Shown here: one piece after another, positions 8,815 through 17,586 of the stretch
Numbering within the stretch: position 1 is the stretch's first letter
Layout of the letters: each line of letters begins with the position of its first letter
Source of the DNA: Candidatus Eremiobacteraceae bacterium
GTDB taxonomy: Bacteria; Vulcanimicrobiota; Vulcanimicrobiia; Eremiobacterales; Eremiobacteraceae
Reading direction: 5' to 3'
Length of the DNA stretch: 64,000 nucleotides
Assembly (NCBI GenBank): GCA_035710745.1
Contig: DASTCX010000004.1
Span: 186,001-250,000 of the forward strand
The notes under the pieces: model-generated
The model's input: only the letters and a program-made list of their open reading frames with translations
Told to the model about the DNA's origin: nothing
Databases searched by the model: none
Program-made: the position numbers and the translations under genes

Positions 8815-9678
8815 ATGACGTTCCGAACGACTACTTTTCCGCTCGTCGTGGCCGCACCCGCCATCGCCGGCACGCTTTTGCCGGGCGCATCTCACGTCGA
8901 TGCTAGCGACGCCGTCGGACGTATCGGCACCGCGCTCGCGTGGTGGTCGTCGATCGTTCTCGCATCGCTTCCGTACGTCACGCTCGGCGCGCTTTTCGCA
9001 ACCATCCAAGAGCTGTTATCGCAACGCTGGAGACGCATCATGGTGATCGCCGCGCTGGTCGCTCCCGGATGCGACTGCGCGAGCGCCGGCTATGCCTCGG
9101 CGTTCGCGCGCGAGGCGCCCGCGATCGCCGGCTTCGTTCTCGTGTGGAGCTGCGCTGCCGGACCCGCCGCGCTGCTGGGCACGTACAGTGCGCTCGGAGA
9201 GCATCTTCTCTTCGCGCGGCTAGCGGGCGCTTTCATCGCAGCGGCGCTGACAGCTGTGATGTGGCGTCTCGACATTCGCGGCGCTCGCGCCGAAGACCGA
9301 GACGCGAAGCACTCGCGTCACGATGCTGCTTCGGAAGTGGCGTGCGGTCGCATTGCGTCTGCGCTCGTCGCGCTCGCGGTGTCCGCGTCGATCGCGACCG
9401 TCGGCTTGATGGTCTTCGGTCATAACGCCGTGTTGTCGACGCCCGTGATCGCCGCCGCCGGCGGTGCGCTCATGTCGCCCTGCTCGACGGCGGACGCGGT
9501 GATCGCGCGCGTGCTCGTCCATCGATCGCCGTCGCAGATCGCATTCGTCCTCGCAGCGCAGACGATCGACATCCGCCAACTCGTCACGCTCGCGCGTGTC
9601 TTCGGCCCGCGCCGCTGTGCGCTCGCAGCTCTTGCAGGCGCGGCCGGCTGCGCGGTCGGTGCTCTGTGCGCGATGTGA
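8815..9678 (+). CDS. Permease of the PF03773 (ArsP_1/YcgR) family
   Basis: A 287-residue integral membrane protein with about eight hydrophobic segments. Two cysteine-bearing motifs sit inside membrane repeats: VAPGCDCASAGYASAF near residue 81, the place of the C-S-C-G motif in this family, and LMSPCSTADAVIARVL near 222, close to the CSxSDAF motif. Family members have been linked to export of organoarsenicals or are of unknown substrate; the paired YcgQ/YcgR system of Bacillus is also uncharacterised. The next gene is the usual TIGR03943 partner, which supports the assignment. I chose the ATG at 8815; an ATG at 8773 adds 14 residues that touch the hisS start. Confidence 0.8.
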   Translation: MTFRTTTFPLVVAAPAIAGTLLPGASHVDASDAVGRIGTALAWWSSIVLASLPYVTLGALFATIQELLSQRWRRIMVIAALVAPGCDCASAGYASAFAREAPAIAGFVLVWSCAAGPAALLGTYSALGEHLLFARLAGAFIAAALTAVMWRLDIRGARAEDRDAKHSRHDAASEVACGRIASALVALAVSASIATVGLMVFGHNAVLSTPVIAAAGGALMSPCSTADAVIARVLVHRSPSQIAFVLAAQTIDIRQLVTLARVFGPRRCALAALAGAAGCAVGALCAM

Positions 9679-10280
9679 GCGACGCGCGCTCGGTCGTAGC
9701 GTTCGCCGCCGGTGCTTCAGTCGCAAGTGCGACGATCGGAGCGAGTGAAGTCCTCACCTCGATGCCGGCGTGGGCCACGCTGCTCACTGGATCGGTGCTC
9801 GCATGGTGCGCGCTTCGGGGCCTATCCGGCGCGGCGCATCGGGGTCGATCCTTGGCCTTCGCCGTCTGCGGTGTGTGCGCAGCGCTTTGTCTGCCGACAT
9901 CGCCGCCGCCGGCGCCGGGGACGGTCAGCACGCGTCCGGCACCGACTTCTTTGCGCGGCGATCTATTCGAGGCGCTCGATCGATTAGATTCTGCGCCGAG
10001 CGCGGTGCTCGGCAGCACGATCGCAGTCACCGGAACGTGGACGCCCGCGTCGCGCGATGCGCTCGCGACCGTATCGCGGCGAGTCGTCAGCTGCTGCGCT
10101 GCGGATGCGGTCGACGTCGGATTCGACGTCCGGCTTTCGCGTGATGTTCGCGTCGCAGCCGGCTCCTGGGTACGCGTCGATGGAACTGTGGCAGAGCGAG
10201 TGGTCGACGGCGACATCCGGTTCGTTCTAGAACATTCGCAAGTGCGCAGCCTAGAAGACGCGGCGAAAAATGCTCGTTGA
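9675..10280 (+). CDS. TIGR03943/YcgQ-like partner of the permease
   Basis: A protein of about 200 residues with two or three N-terminal membrane spans, then a soluble domain containing VSRRVVSCCAADAVDVGFDV. The CCAADA motif is the mark of the TIGR03943 (YcgQ) family, found next to PF03773 permeases. The following VRVDGTV strand looks like the end of an OB-like fold. The invariant cysteine pair could bind a metal or ligand and hand it to the permease; this is inference. The GTG start overlaps the permease stop (GTGA); an in-frame GTG three codons earlier is also possible. The two genes are surely co-translated. Confidence 0.78.
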   Translation: MSDARSVVAFAAGASVASATIGASEVLTSMPAWATLLTGSVLAWCALRGLSGAAHRGRSLAFAVCGVCAALCLPTSPPPAPGTVSTRPAPTSLRGDLFEALDRLDSAPSAVLGSTIAVTGTWTPASRDALATVSRRVVSCCAADAVDVGFDVRLSRDVRVAAGSWVRVDGTVAERVVDGDIRFVLEHSQVRSLEDAAKNAR

Positions 10281-10288
10281 TGCCATAA

Positions 10289-10319
10289 TTACCGCCAATA
10301 AGCGGACGTCCGGCGGTAA
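10289..10319. repeat. Palindrome with 8-bp arms
   Basis: TTACCGCC at 10289-10296 pairs with GGCGGTAA at 10312-10319, with a GGACGTCC palindrome inside the loop. It lies between the permease pair and the small membrane protein. No run of T follows, so it is more likely an operator or mRNA processing/stabilising hairpin than a terminator. Confidence 0.45.
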
Positions 10320-10347
10320 ACTCCCCGCGACAACACAATCAAGGAGG

Positions 10348-10491
10348 ATGCGAGAGTTCGAGGCAGACCTCGAGCACATCGCGCGAGTATCTAAGATGCT
10401 CGCGCTTGGCTTTTGGTTCGCGGCGCTAGCAGCGACCGCCGGTCTCGCGTATGTCTTGCTCGTGTGGATGCCGCGGCACAATCTGTTCTAG
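10348..10491 (+). CDS. Small single-pass membrane protein, unknown function
   Basis: A 47-residue product: a charged, acidic N-terminal stretch (MREFEADLEHIARVSKML), one hydrophobic segment of about 22 residues, then MPRHNLF at the C-terminus. The topology predicted from charge is N-in. I do not recognise a family. An AAGGAGG sequence abuts the ATG with no spacing, which is too close for ideal Shine-Dalgarno use, so the start is unsure; a reading from 10270 adds 26 residues. It follows the permease pair on the same strand and ends in a four-base overlap with convergent purH. It may be a third member of the transporter unit. Confidence 0.55.
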   Translation: MREFEADLEHIARVSKMLALGFWFAALAATAGLAYVLLVWMPRHNLF

Positions 10492-12056
10492 TGTAAGAAG
10501 TACCGCCGCGACGCGAACACGAGCGGCACGCCGAGACGTTCCGCTGCCGCGACGACCTCTGAGTCGCGGATAGATCCGCTTGGCGCGACGACCGCGCCGA
10601 TACCTACCGCGGCTGCCGCTTCGATCCCGTCCGCGAACGGAAAGAATCCGTCTGTCGCTAAGACGGCGCCTCGCACGGCGTCGCCGGCTCGCTTGCACGC
10701 GAGCTCGACCGCCGCGACCCGATTCGTTTGACCGCCGCAGACGCCGAGCGTCACTTCGTCCTTGACGACGACCGCCGCGTTCGACTTGATCTGACGCACC
10801 GCACCGAACGCGAATAGCAGATCGCGCCATTGCGCCTGCTCGGGCGAGGTCGGCGTGACGACCTTCCACACGTCCGGCGGCGCATCGGGATCCGGATACT
10901 CGAAAAGCACGCCGCCGAGCGCGGAGCGTATCTTCGGCGAGCGCAGGAGCGCTGCGGGAAGCTGCGCTTCGAACTCCAGCAGGCGCAGATTTTTCTTCGC
11001 GGCCAAGAGCGCGCGTGCGTCGTCGTCGTAACCGGGTGCCGCGACGACCTCCAAGAATCTCGCGCGGAGCAGCTCCGCAGCCGCTTTGTCTATGCGCCCC
11101 GAGCACGCAACGATGCCGCCGAACGCGGATATCGGATCCGCCCCGAGCGCGGCGTCGAGCGCCGCGGCCGAAGACTCTCGCGCGGCATAGCCGCACGGCA
11201 CGGTGTGCTTGACGATCGCCGCCTGGACCCTGCGATTGCTGCGAGCCGACGCCGGAAATCCGCCAGGTTCGTCGACCGGCGCGAGCAGCCGCAGACACGA
11301 GTCGACGTCGAGCAGGTTGTTGTACGAAAGCGTCTTGCCTGACAGCTGTTTGGGATGCGCCGGCGCGCCGGCGCCGAGGTAGAATGCCGCTCGCGCCCAC
11401 GGATTTTCGCCGTAGCGGAGCGCGAGCTCGCGCGGCAGCGATAGCCGTAGCGTCGCCGGGGGCTCGTTCGTCGCGCTGTCGGACGGAGCGAAGAATCGGG
11501 CTATCGCTGCGTCGTACTCTTCGCAGCGCGCGAAAGCCGCAGCAGCAAGCGCGCGCCGTGCGGCCGTCGACGCTCCGCCGCTTTCGAGCGCGGATATGAA
11601 GTCGTCGTACTGCCGCGGATCCGAAAGGACGGTGACGTCGGCGTAGTTCTTCGCCGCGGCACGCAACAGGGTCACGCCGCCGATGTCGATGTTCTCGACC
11701 GCGTCCGCCTCAGACGCGCCGCCGGCGACGACGCGTTCGAACGGATAGAGCGTCACCGCGACGACGGAGAATGCGGGCAACTCGTAGCGTTCGAGCTCCG
11801 CGACGTGCGACTCGTCTGCGCGCGACGCGAGGATGCCGGCGAAGACGTTCGGGTGGAGCGTCTTGACGCGACCGCCGAGCAGCGGCGGAAATCCGGTGAG
11901 ATCGCCTACGTCATCGCACTCGATGCCGAGGGCGCGGATCGCAGCAGCGGTACCGCTCGTCGCGACGAGCCTGAAGCCGCGCGAACGAAGAGCGGCCGCG
12001 AGCTTGTCAAGGCCCTGCCGGTCCGACAGGGAGAGCAGTGCGGCGGAAACGGGCAC
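10488..12056 (-). CDS. purH: Bifunctional AICAR transformylase/IMP cyclohydrolase
   Basis: A 522-residue enzyme for the last two steps of IMP synthesis. The N-terminal cyclohydrolase (MGS-like) domain shows SLSDRQGLDKLAAAL, VATSGTAAAI and the KTLHPNVFAGIL motif. The C-terminal transformylase domain shows LRYGENPWARAAFYLG, VKHTVPCGYA and DPISAFGGIVA. The KH pair used in catalysis is present, but the usual K-H-x-N-P-C-G is K-H-T-V-P-C-G here, an Asn-to-Val change next to the active site. The length is normal. It ends the fabF-rnc-smc-purH run, one base after smc stops, which is an unusual partner for the smc operon. Confidence 0.94.
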   Translation of the reverse strand: MPVSAALLSLSDRQGLDKLAAALRSRGFRLVATSGTAAAIRALGIECDDVGDLTGFPPLLGGRVKTLHPNVFAGILASRADESHVAELERYELPAFSVVAVTLYPFERVVAGGASEADAVENIDIGGVTLLRAAAKNYADVTVLSDPRQYDDFISALESGGASTAARRALAAAAFARCEEYDAAIARFFAPSDSATNEPPATLRLSLPRELALRYGENPWARAAFYLGAGAPAHPKQLSGKTLSYNNLLDVDSCLRLLAPVDEPGGFPASARSNRRVQAAIVKHTVPCGYAARESSAAALDAALGADPISAFGGIVACSGRIDKAAAELLRARFLEVVAAPGYDDDARALLAAKKNLRLLEFEAQLPAALLRSPKIRSALGGVLFEYPDPDAPPDVWKVVTPTSPEQAQWRDLLFAFGAVRQIKSNAAVVVKDEVTLGVCGGQTNRVAAVELACKRAGDAVRGAVLATDGFFPFADGIEAAAAVGIGAVVAPSGSIRDSEVVAAAERLGVPLVFASRRYFLH

Positions 12057-12057
12057 G

Positions 12058-15000
12058 TCAGGCGCTCGCCTGCTCCAGCGCGAGCGACAGGATGTTCGAG
12101 ACGCCCGGCTCGCCCATCGTGACGCCGTAGATGCGGTCCGCGAGCGTCATCGTCGCTTTGTTGTGCGTGATGATAATCGTCTGCGCGCGGTCGGCGAGCT
12201 CGCGGAGCAGCGATCCGAAGCGGCCGATGTTCGCCTCGTCGAGCGCCGCGTCGATCTCGTCGAAGATGTAGAACGGGCTCGGCCGCACTTGCAGTATCGC
12301 GAAGATGAGCGCGACCGCCGTCATCGCACGCTCGCCGCCCGACAACAGATTGAGGCTTTGCATCTTCTTGCCCGGCGGCTGCACGGCGATCTCGATCCCC
12401 GCTTCGGTGGGATCGAGCGAATCCGCGAGCCAGATCTTGCCGACGCCGCCGGTGAACAGCCGCGCGAACGTCTCCGAAAACGCGACCGCGACCTTGTCGA
12501 ACGTCTCGTTGAACTGGCGCAGCGACTCGGCGTCGATCTCGGCGATGACCGAAAGGATGCTCTCGCGCGCCTTCTCCAGATCCGCGAGCTGGCCGCGGAG
12601 GAATTCGCGACGCTCGAGCAGCGCGGCTTGGTCTTCGAGAGCGTTCAGGTTGACGTTGCCGAGGCGCCCGACTTCATCACGCAGCCGGCGGATCTCCGTA
12701 TCGGCTTCGCCTTCGAAATTCTTGTGCCGCTCCCCGACGGCCGTGCACTCTTGGTCGGTCGCCGGATTCTGGGCGAACGTCTCTTGGAGGAGCGACAGCT
12801 CCGCGTCGATCTCCGCGAGGCGGATGCGATGCCTCTGCTCCTCGAGCGAACGTTCTCGTTCGCGGGCCTGTGCCGCGTCGGCCGCTTCGGAGGCCGCCCT
12901 CGCCCGTGCGCCGAGCTCGTCGCGCTTCGCGCGCAGCGCTTGGACCTGGGCTTCTACTTCTTGCAGCTGACCTTCGGCTTCGACTTTCTTTCGCGAGAGG
13001 TCTGCGGCATCGGTGCGCATGGAATCGCGCTCGGCTCGCGCGCCCTCGAGCGCCGCAGCTCGCTCTTCTTGTGCGATCTTGCTTGCGGCGAGATCGGCAC
13101 GAGCCGACTCGACGTCGTCGCCCGCCTGAGCGACTCGCTCGACGAGCGCGGCCGCTTCGGCGGCGGCCGTGCGATGCGCATCGCGGAGGCCGGAGAGCGC
13201 CGATTGCAGCTTGTCCGCATCGGCGGCGGCGCGGGCGCGATCCGACTCGAGCTTCGCAGCCGCTTCTCGCGCGACGCGAGAGCGCTCGTCGTAGCGCTTG
13301 GCCTCTGCTCGCGCCGCGTCGAGATCGGCTTTCGCCTTGACCATCGCGCTCGCGAGCGAGTTACGGCATGCTTCGATCTCGGCCGACTCTTCGGCGGCGT
13401 GATCGAGCGCGCTTCGCACGTCCCTGCGCTGCAGCTCGGCATCGACGCGGGCGGCGGCTGCGCGTTCGACGTCTGCGGCAGCCAGCGCCACAGCCGCACG
13501 CGCCGCGGCCAACCGCTTTTCCGCTTCATCGACGAGAGAGCCGGCGGCGTCGCGCTCGCGGCGCAGTTCTTCGGCCAACACGCGACGCGCGAGCGGGCCT
13601 GTTTCGCCATCCCCCGTTCCGCCGGTGATGGCGGCTCCGCGGACGATCTCGCCGTCGAGCGTGACGACCGCGGTGTCGGGCGCGCTTTGCGCGAGCGCGA
13701 GCGCGTCGGGGAGCGTGCGCACGATGACGACGTCGCCGAGCGCGTGGTCTATCGCGTCGCGGACGTCGGCGCGGCAACGCACGAGATCGATCGCTTTGCC
13801 GACGAACCCCGACGCCTTCGATGCGTCGGGCGCGAGCGGCAGCGGCCGCTGTCGCGCGAGGTCGAGCGGCCTGAACGTCGCGCGCCCGGCGCGCTTGCTC
13901 TTCAGATAGTCGATCGCGGCCCTCGCGTCGGCCGACGTCTTCGTCAAAACATCGTGCGCTTTGCTGCCGAGCGCGACGTCGATCGCCGCCGCGTACGCCG
14001 CATCTACCTCGATCAAGTCGGCGATCGTACCGATGGCTCCGTGCAGCGTCGACTCGCTCACGGCGGTGACGGCGCGAACGCCCGGCGGCACGCCGGCGCC
14101 CGCTTCCTCGAACTCTTTGTGTGCGGCGAGCCGTGCGCTCAGCTCGACGACTTTCGCGCGCGCTGCTTCGACCGACGCGCGCTCTTTGTCGACCTCGACT
14201 CCCCGCGCATCACGCAGTGCGGCGGCGTCGACGGCGCCCTTGCTCAGCGCCTCGATGCTGCGCCCGAGCTCGTCGGTCGTCGCGCGCAGCTCCGACGTCC
14301 GGCTTGCGATGCTGTCGCGATGTGCGTCGGCTGCCCGCGCCTCGCCGTCGAGATGCGATACGTTTTCGACGAGCCGTTCGCAGTGAGCGGCGGCAGCCTG
14401 CGAAGCGGTGTCGCTTTCCGCGGCGTCGGCGGCCGCGGCGGCACGCCGATCTTCGACGGCGCGAAGCGCCGAATACGCTGCCTCCCACCCTTGGGAGCCC
14501 GTACGTTCGGCAGCTGCGGCTCGTTCGGCGTCGGCGAGCGCGTCGTCGCGCCGTTGGCGCGATGCGGCCAGCTCTCGGACGAGCGTTTCGATCCGCTGCG
14601 TCGCGGTCTGCACCGCGAGCTCGGCGCCGCGGGCGTCGCGCGCGTGGTCGAGACAGCGGCGCTCCGCGTCCTCGGCCCGGGCTTGCGCTGCCGCATGCGA
14701 GGTCGCGGCCGATTGGACGAGCGCGGCGGTCTCGGAGTACGCCGCCGTCCGCTCGTCGAGCGCCACCGTCGCTTGATACTCTTCGTAGCGCGTCTCGTTG
14801 AGTTCGGTCTGGATGCGTTCTCGCTGCGCCTTCTCACCGGCTTGACGCTCATCGTCCGATGCGAGGATGTCCGTCAGCTTCGCGCGCTCTTCGCGGCGCG
14901 CGGCCGTCTTTCGGACGTAAGAAAGGATCTCGAGGTCGCGGAGCAGCTGCGTCGCCTTACGATATCGCTTCGCGCGCCGGACCTGCGATTCGATGGCCGG

Positions 15001-15606
15001 CACTTGCTGCTCGATCTCGGCGAGGACGTCGTTGACGCGCAGTGCATTCGCTTCGGTCTGTTCGAGGCGACGCTGCGCCTCGCGCTTGCGCGCCTGATAC
15101 TTGCTCGTGCCCGCGGCCTCTTCGAAAAGCTCGCGCCGCTCGGCGGGCTTCGCCGAGAGGATCGAGTCGATCTGACCTTGCGAGACGATCGCCGATGCAT
15201 CCGGACCGAGGCCGGTGCCGAGCAGCAGGTCCATGATGTCGCGCAGCCTGACCTGCGTGCGGTTGAGGAAGTACTCGCTCTCGCCCGTCCGGTAGCAGCG
15301 GCGCGTGACCGCGATCTCCGCGAACGGCATCGGCAGCGTGCCGTCGGCGTTGTCGAAGGTGAGCGTCACCTCGGCCATGCCGAGCGGCCGGCGGTGCGTG
15401 TTCCCCGCGAAGATGACCTCGTCCATGCGGGCGCCGCGCAGCTGCTTGGCGCTCTGCTCGCCAAGCACCCAGCGCGCGGCGTCGACGAAGTTCGATTTGC
15501 CCGAGCCGTTGGGGCCGACGATCGCCGCGATGCCCGGTTCGAAGACCAGGCGCGTCCGCTCGGCGAACGTCTTGAAGCCGAAGAGGTCGATGCTCTTTAG
15601 GTAGAT
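12058..15606 (-). CDS. smc: Chromosome segregation ATPase SMC
   Basis: An SMC protein of about 1182 residues: N-terminal ATPase half with Walker A GPNGSGKS (residues 31-38), a long coiled coil, a hinge around residues 510-660 (GVPPGVRAVTAVSES, then IDYLKSKRAGRATFRPLD), a second coiled coil, and the C-terminal signature LLSGGERAMTAVALIFA with Walker B FYIFDEIDAAL. It holds chromosome arms together and works with ScpA/ScpB. The start is odd. Homology begins YLKSIDLFGFKTF, but the codon before it is ATC and no ATG, GTG or TTG occurs in frame upstream as far as I read. The first standard start is a GTG at 15468, which would delete Walker A. The rnc stop overlaps this point, so reinitiation at ATC is proposed. 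Confidence 0.9.
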   Translation of the reverse strand: MYLKSIDLFGFKTFAERTRLVFEPGIAAIVGPNGSGKSNFVDAARWVLGEQSAKQLRGARMDEVIFAGNTHRRPLGMAEVTLTFDNADGTLPMPFAEIAVTRRCYRTGESEYFLNRTQVRLRDIMDLLLGTGLGPDASAIVSQGQIDSILSAKPAERRELFEEAAGTSKYQARKREAQRRLEQTEANALRVNDVLAEIEQQVPAIESQVRRAKRYRKATQLLRDLEILSYVRKTAARREERAKLTDILASDDERQAGEKAQRERIQTELNETRYEEYQATVALDERTAAYSETAALVQSAATSHAAAQARAEDAERRCLDHARDARGAELAVQTATQRIETLVRELAASRQRRDDALADAERAAAAERTGSQGWEAAYSALRAVEDRRAAAAADAAESDTASQAAAAHCERLVENVSHLDGEARAADAHRDSIASRTSELRATTDELGRSIEALSKGAVDAAALRDARGVEVDKERASVEAARAKVVELSARLAAHKEFEEAGAGVPPGVRAVTAVSESTLHGAIGTIADLIEVDAAYAAAIDVALGSKAHDVLTKTSADARAAIDYLKSKRAGRATFRPLDLARQRPLPLAPDASKASGFVGKAIDLVRCRADVRDAIDHALGDVVIVRTLPDALALAQSAPDTAVVTLDGEIVRGAAITGGTGDGETGPLARRVLAEELRRERDAAGSLVDEAEKRLAAARAAVALAAADVERAAAARVDAELQRRDVRSALDHAAEESAEIEACRNSLASAMVKAKADLDAARAEAKRYDERSRVAREAAAKLESDRARAAADADKLQSALSGLRDAHRTAAAEAAALVERVAQAGDDVESARADLAASKIAQEERAAALEGARAERDSMRTDAADLSRKKVEAEGQLQEVEAQVQALRAKRDELGARARAASEAADAAQARERERSLEEQRHRIRLAEIDAELSLLQETFAQNPATDQECTAVGERHKNFEGEADTEIRRLRDEVGRLGNVNLNALEDQAALLERREFLRGQLADLEKARESILSVIAEIDAESLRQFNETFDKVAVAFSETFARLFTGGVGKIWLADSLDPTEAGIEIAVQPPGKKMQSLNLLSGGERAMTAVALIFAILQVRPSPFYIFDEIDAALDEANIGRFGSLLRELADRAQTIIITHNKATMTLADRIYGVTMGEPGVSNILSLALEQASA

Positions 15607-16346
15607 AGCTCGGTTCCCCGTCGCCGCCGGATCCGCTTCGGGATCATACTCAAGGCCTGCGCCGCGGCTCGCGCTTGCGCCTGTTTCTTCGTCGCTCCCG
15701 TGCCGGTTCCCATCACCTTGCCGCCGACCGTGACCTCGACGGTGAACGCTTTCGCGTGCGCGGGTCCGGCTTCGCCGGTCACGGCGTACACCGGCGCGTG
15801 TTTGAAACGCGCCTGTGCGTACTCTTGCAGCTCCGTCTTCGGGTCCGACCCATCCGGCGTTTGGGCGTACGCCAGATGCTCGCGCGTGACGAAAGCTTCG
15901 GCCGCGACGAATCCCTCGCTGAGATAGACGGCGCCGACGAGCGCTTCGAAGACCCCAGCGAGGACCCTCGGCCGCCGTTCGCCGCCCGCCGCCGCCTCGC
16001 CCTTTCCGAGCAAGAGCAGCGGACCGACGTCGAGCCTGCGCGCGGTTTGCGCGAGCGCTTCACGTGATACGAGCGATGCGCGCCGGCGCGAGAGCGAGCC
16101 CTCCGGCTCGGTTGGAAATCGCTCGTAGAGATCGCGCGCGACCACGTGCCCGAGCACGGCGTCGCCGAGGAATTCGAGCCGCTCGTTCGAGATCGCCGCC
16201 GCTCCCGGCCTTGCGCGTTCGTGCGCGTACGAGTCGTGAGTGAGCGCGATGTCGAGCAGTTCGCAGGCGCCTTTGGCCGCTTCGCGCAGGCCGGCGCGCT
16301 TGCCGAACGATCGAAGCGTCCGGCGCCGCGAAAGATTATGCGTCAA
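15597..16346 (-). CDS. rnc: Ribonuclease III
   Basis: A 249-residue double-stranded-RNA nuclease for rRNA and mRNA processing: RNase III catalytic domain, then a C-terminal dsRNA-binding domain starting at KTELQEYAQ and running to KKQAQARAAAQAL. The signature NERLEFLGD lies at residues 54-62, supplying two acidic metal ligands. The second acidic pair reads LAGVFEALVGAVYL: the glutamate (about 134) is kept, but the usual aspartate three residues before it is glycine (131). That aspartate binds metal in studied enzymes. The TTG start at 16346 overlaps the fabF end by 11 bases; earlier in-frame codons lie inside fabF. The order fabF-rnc-smc is common in bacteria. Confidence 0.92.
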   Translation of the reverse strand: MTHNLSRRRTLRSFGKRAGLREAAKGACELLDIALTHDSYAHERARPGAAAISNERLEFLGDAVLGHVVARDLYERFPTEPEGSLSRRRASLVSREALAQTARRLDVGPLLLLGKGEAAAGGERRPRVLAGVFEALVGAVYLSEGFVAAEAFVTREHLAYAQTPDGSDPKTELQEYAQARFKHAPVYAVTGEAGPAHAKAFTVEVTVGGKVMGTGTGATKKQAQARAAAQALSMIPKRIRRRRGTELST

Positions 16347-17586
16347 CGTGCCGTTTGAAGACGAGCACGGCGTTGTGGCCGCCGAAGCCGAACGAATTCG
16401 AGATCGCCACGTCGACGTCGGCCTTGCGCGCGACGTTCGGCACGCAATCGAGGTCGCACTGGGGGTCGAATGTGTGGTAGTTGATCGTCGGCGGGATGAT
16501 GCCGCGTTCGAGGGTGAGTACCGTGCAGATGCCCTCGAGCGCACCGGCCGCTCCAAGCGCATGACCGAACATCGACTTGTTCGCGCTCACGGGCAGTTTC
16601 TGCGCACCCTCGCCGAAGACGGCTTTGATCGCCTGGGTCTCCGACGCGTCGCCGAGACCGGTCGACGTCGCGTGCGCGTTGATGTAGCCGACCTCGTCGG
16701 GCTTGATGCCGGCGTCGCGCAGTCCGCGGATCATCGCGAGCTTGACGCCGCGCGCGTCCGGATCGGGCGCGACCATATGGTAGGCATCGGACGACTGGCC
16801 GTAGCCGATCATCTCCGCGTAGATCCGCGCGCCGCGCTTCATCGCCGCGGTCCGCTCCTCGAGGACGAGCGCGCCGCCGCCTTCGCAGATGACGAAGCCG
16901 TCGCGCTCGGCGTCGAACGGGCGGCTCGCCGTCGCAGGATCGTCGTTGCGCGTCGAGAGCGCGCGCATCGCGCAGAAACCGCCGACCGCGATCGGGCTGA
17001 TCGGCGCCTCCGACCCGCCGCAGATCATCGCTTCGGCTTCGCCCATCCGCACGGCGCGGAACGCGTCGCCGATGGCGTTGTTCGACGACGCGCAAGCGGA
17101 CACGGTCGTCATGGTCGGCCCGTGGATATTGAGCGCGATCGATATCATGCCCGGCGCCATGTTCCCGATCATCATCGGGATGAAGAACGGCGACAGACGG
17201 TCGGCGCCTTGTTCGAGCAGAACTTTATGCTGGGATTCGAGCGTGATGATGCCGCCGATGCCCGAGCCCATGATACAGCCGATGTCGTCGCGGTTCGCGT
17301 CGGTGATCTCGAGCTTCGAATCGACGAGCGCCTGCTGCGCCGCGACGAAAGCGAACTGCGTGAAGCGATCCATTTTGCGGGCGTCTTTTTTGTTGATGAG
17401 CGCCGTCGGATCGAAGCCCTTCACTTCGGCCGCGAATCTCGTCGGCAGCGAGCTCGCGTCGAAAAGCGTGATCGGTCCCACGCCGCTGCGCCCAGCCGCG
17501 ACATTGGACCAGAATTCTTCGACGGTGATGCCGAGCGGGGTGACGGCGCCGAGTCCTGTCACGACGACGCGCCTGGGGGCCTGCAT
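16336..17586 (-). CDS. fabF: 3-oxoacyl-[acyl-carrier-protein] synthase II
   Basis: A 416-residue condensing enzyme that elongates acyl-ACP with malonyl-ACP in the cytoplasm. The Cys-His-His active site is complete: TTVSACASSNNAIGDAF (nucleophilic Cys near 166), INAHATSTGLGD and KSMFGHALGAAGALEG. N-terminal RRVVVTGLGAVTPLG and C-terminal SNSFGFGGHNAVLVFK are also typical. The usual TACATG around the cysteine is SACASS here, a conservative change. acpP, which often precedes fabF, is missing; the upstream 340 bases hold no recognisable gene. The end overlaps rnc. Confidence 0.95.
   Translation of the reverse strand: MQAPRRVVVTGLGAVTPLGITVEEFWSNVAAGRSGVGPITLFDASSLPTRFAAEVKGFDPTALINKKDARKMDRFTQFAFVAAQQALVDSKLEITDANRDDIGCIMGSGIGGIITLESQHKVLLEQGADRLSPFFIPMMIGNMAPGMISIALNIHGPTMTTVSACASSNNAIGDAFRAVRMGEAEAMICGGSEAPISPIAVGGFCAMRALSTRNDDPATASRPFDAERDGFVICEGGGALVLEERTAAMKRGARIYAEMIGYGQSSDAYHMVAPDPDARGVKLAMIRGLRDAGIKPDEVGYINAHATSTGLGDASETQAIKAVFGEGAQKLPVSANKSMFGHALGAAGALEGICTVLTLERGIIPPTINYHTFDPQCDLDCVPNVARKADVDVAISNSFGFGGHNAVLVFKRHVDA

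Noticed and set aside
11833-15600. An open frame of 1255 codons on the plus strand opposite smc and the purH end
   Set aside because: It is the antisense of smc. The product is Arg-rich with no recognisable domain, while the minus strand gives a full SMC protein. Such shadows are expected in high-GC coding DNA.
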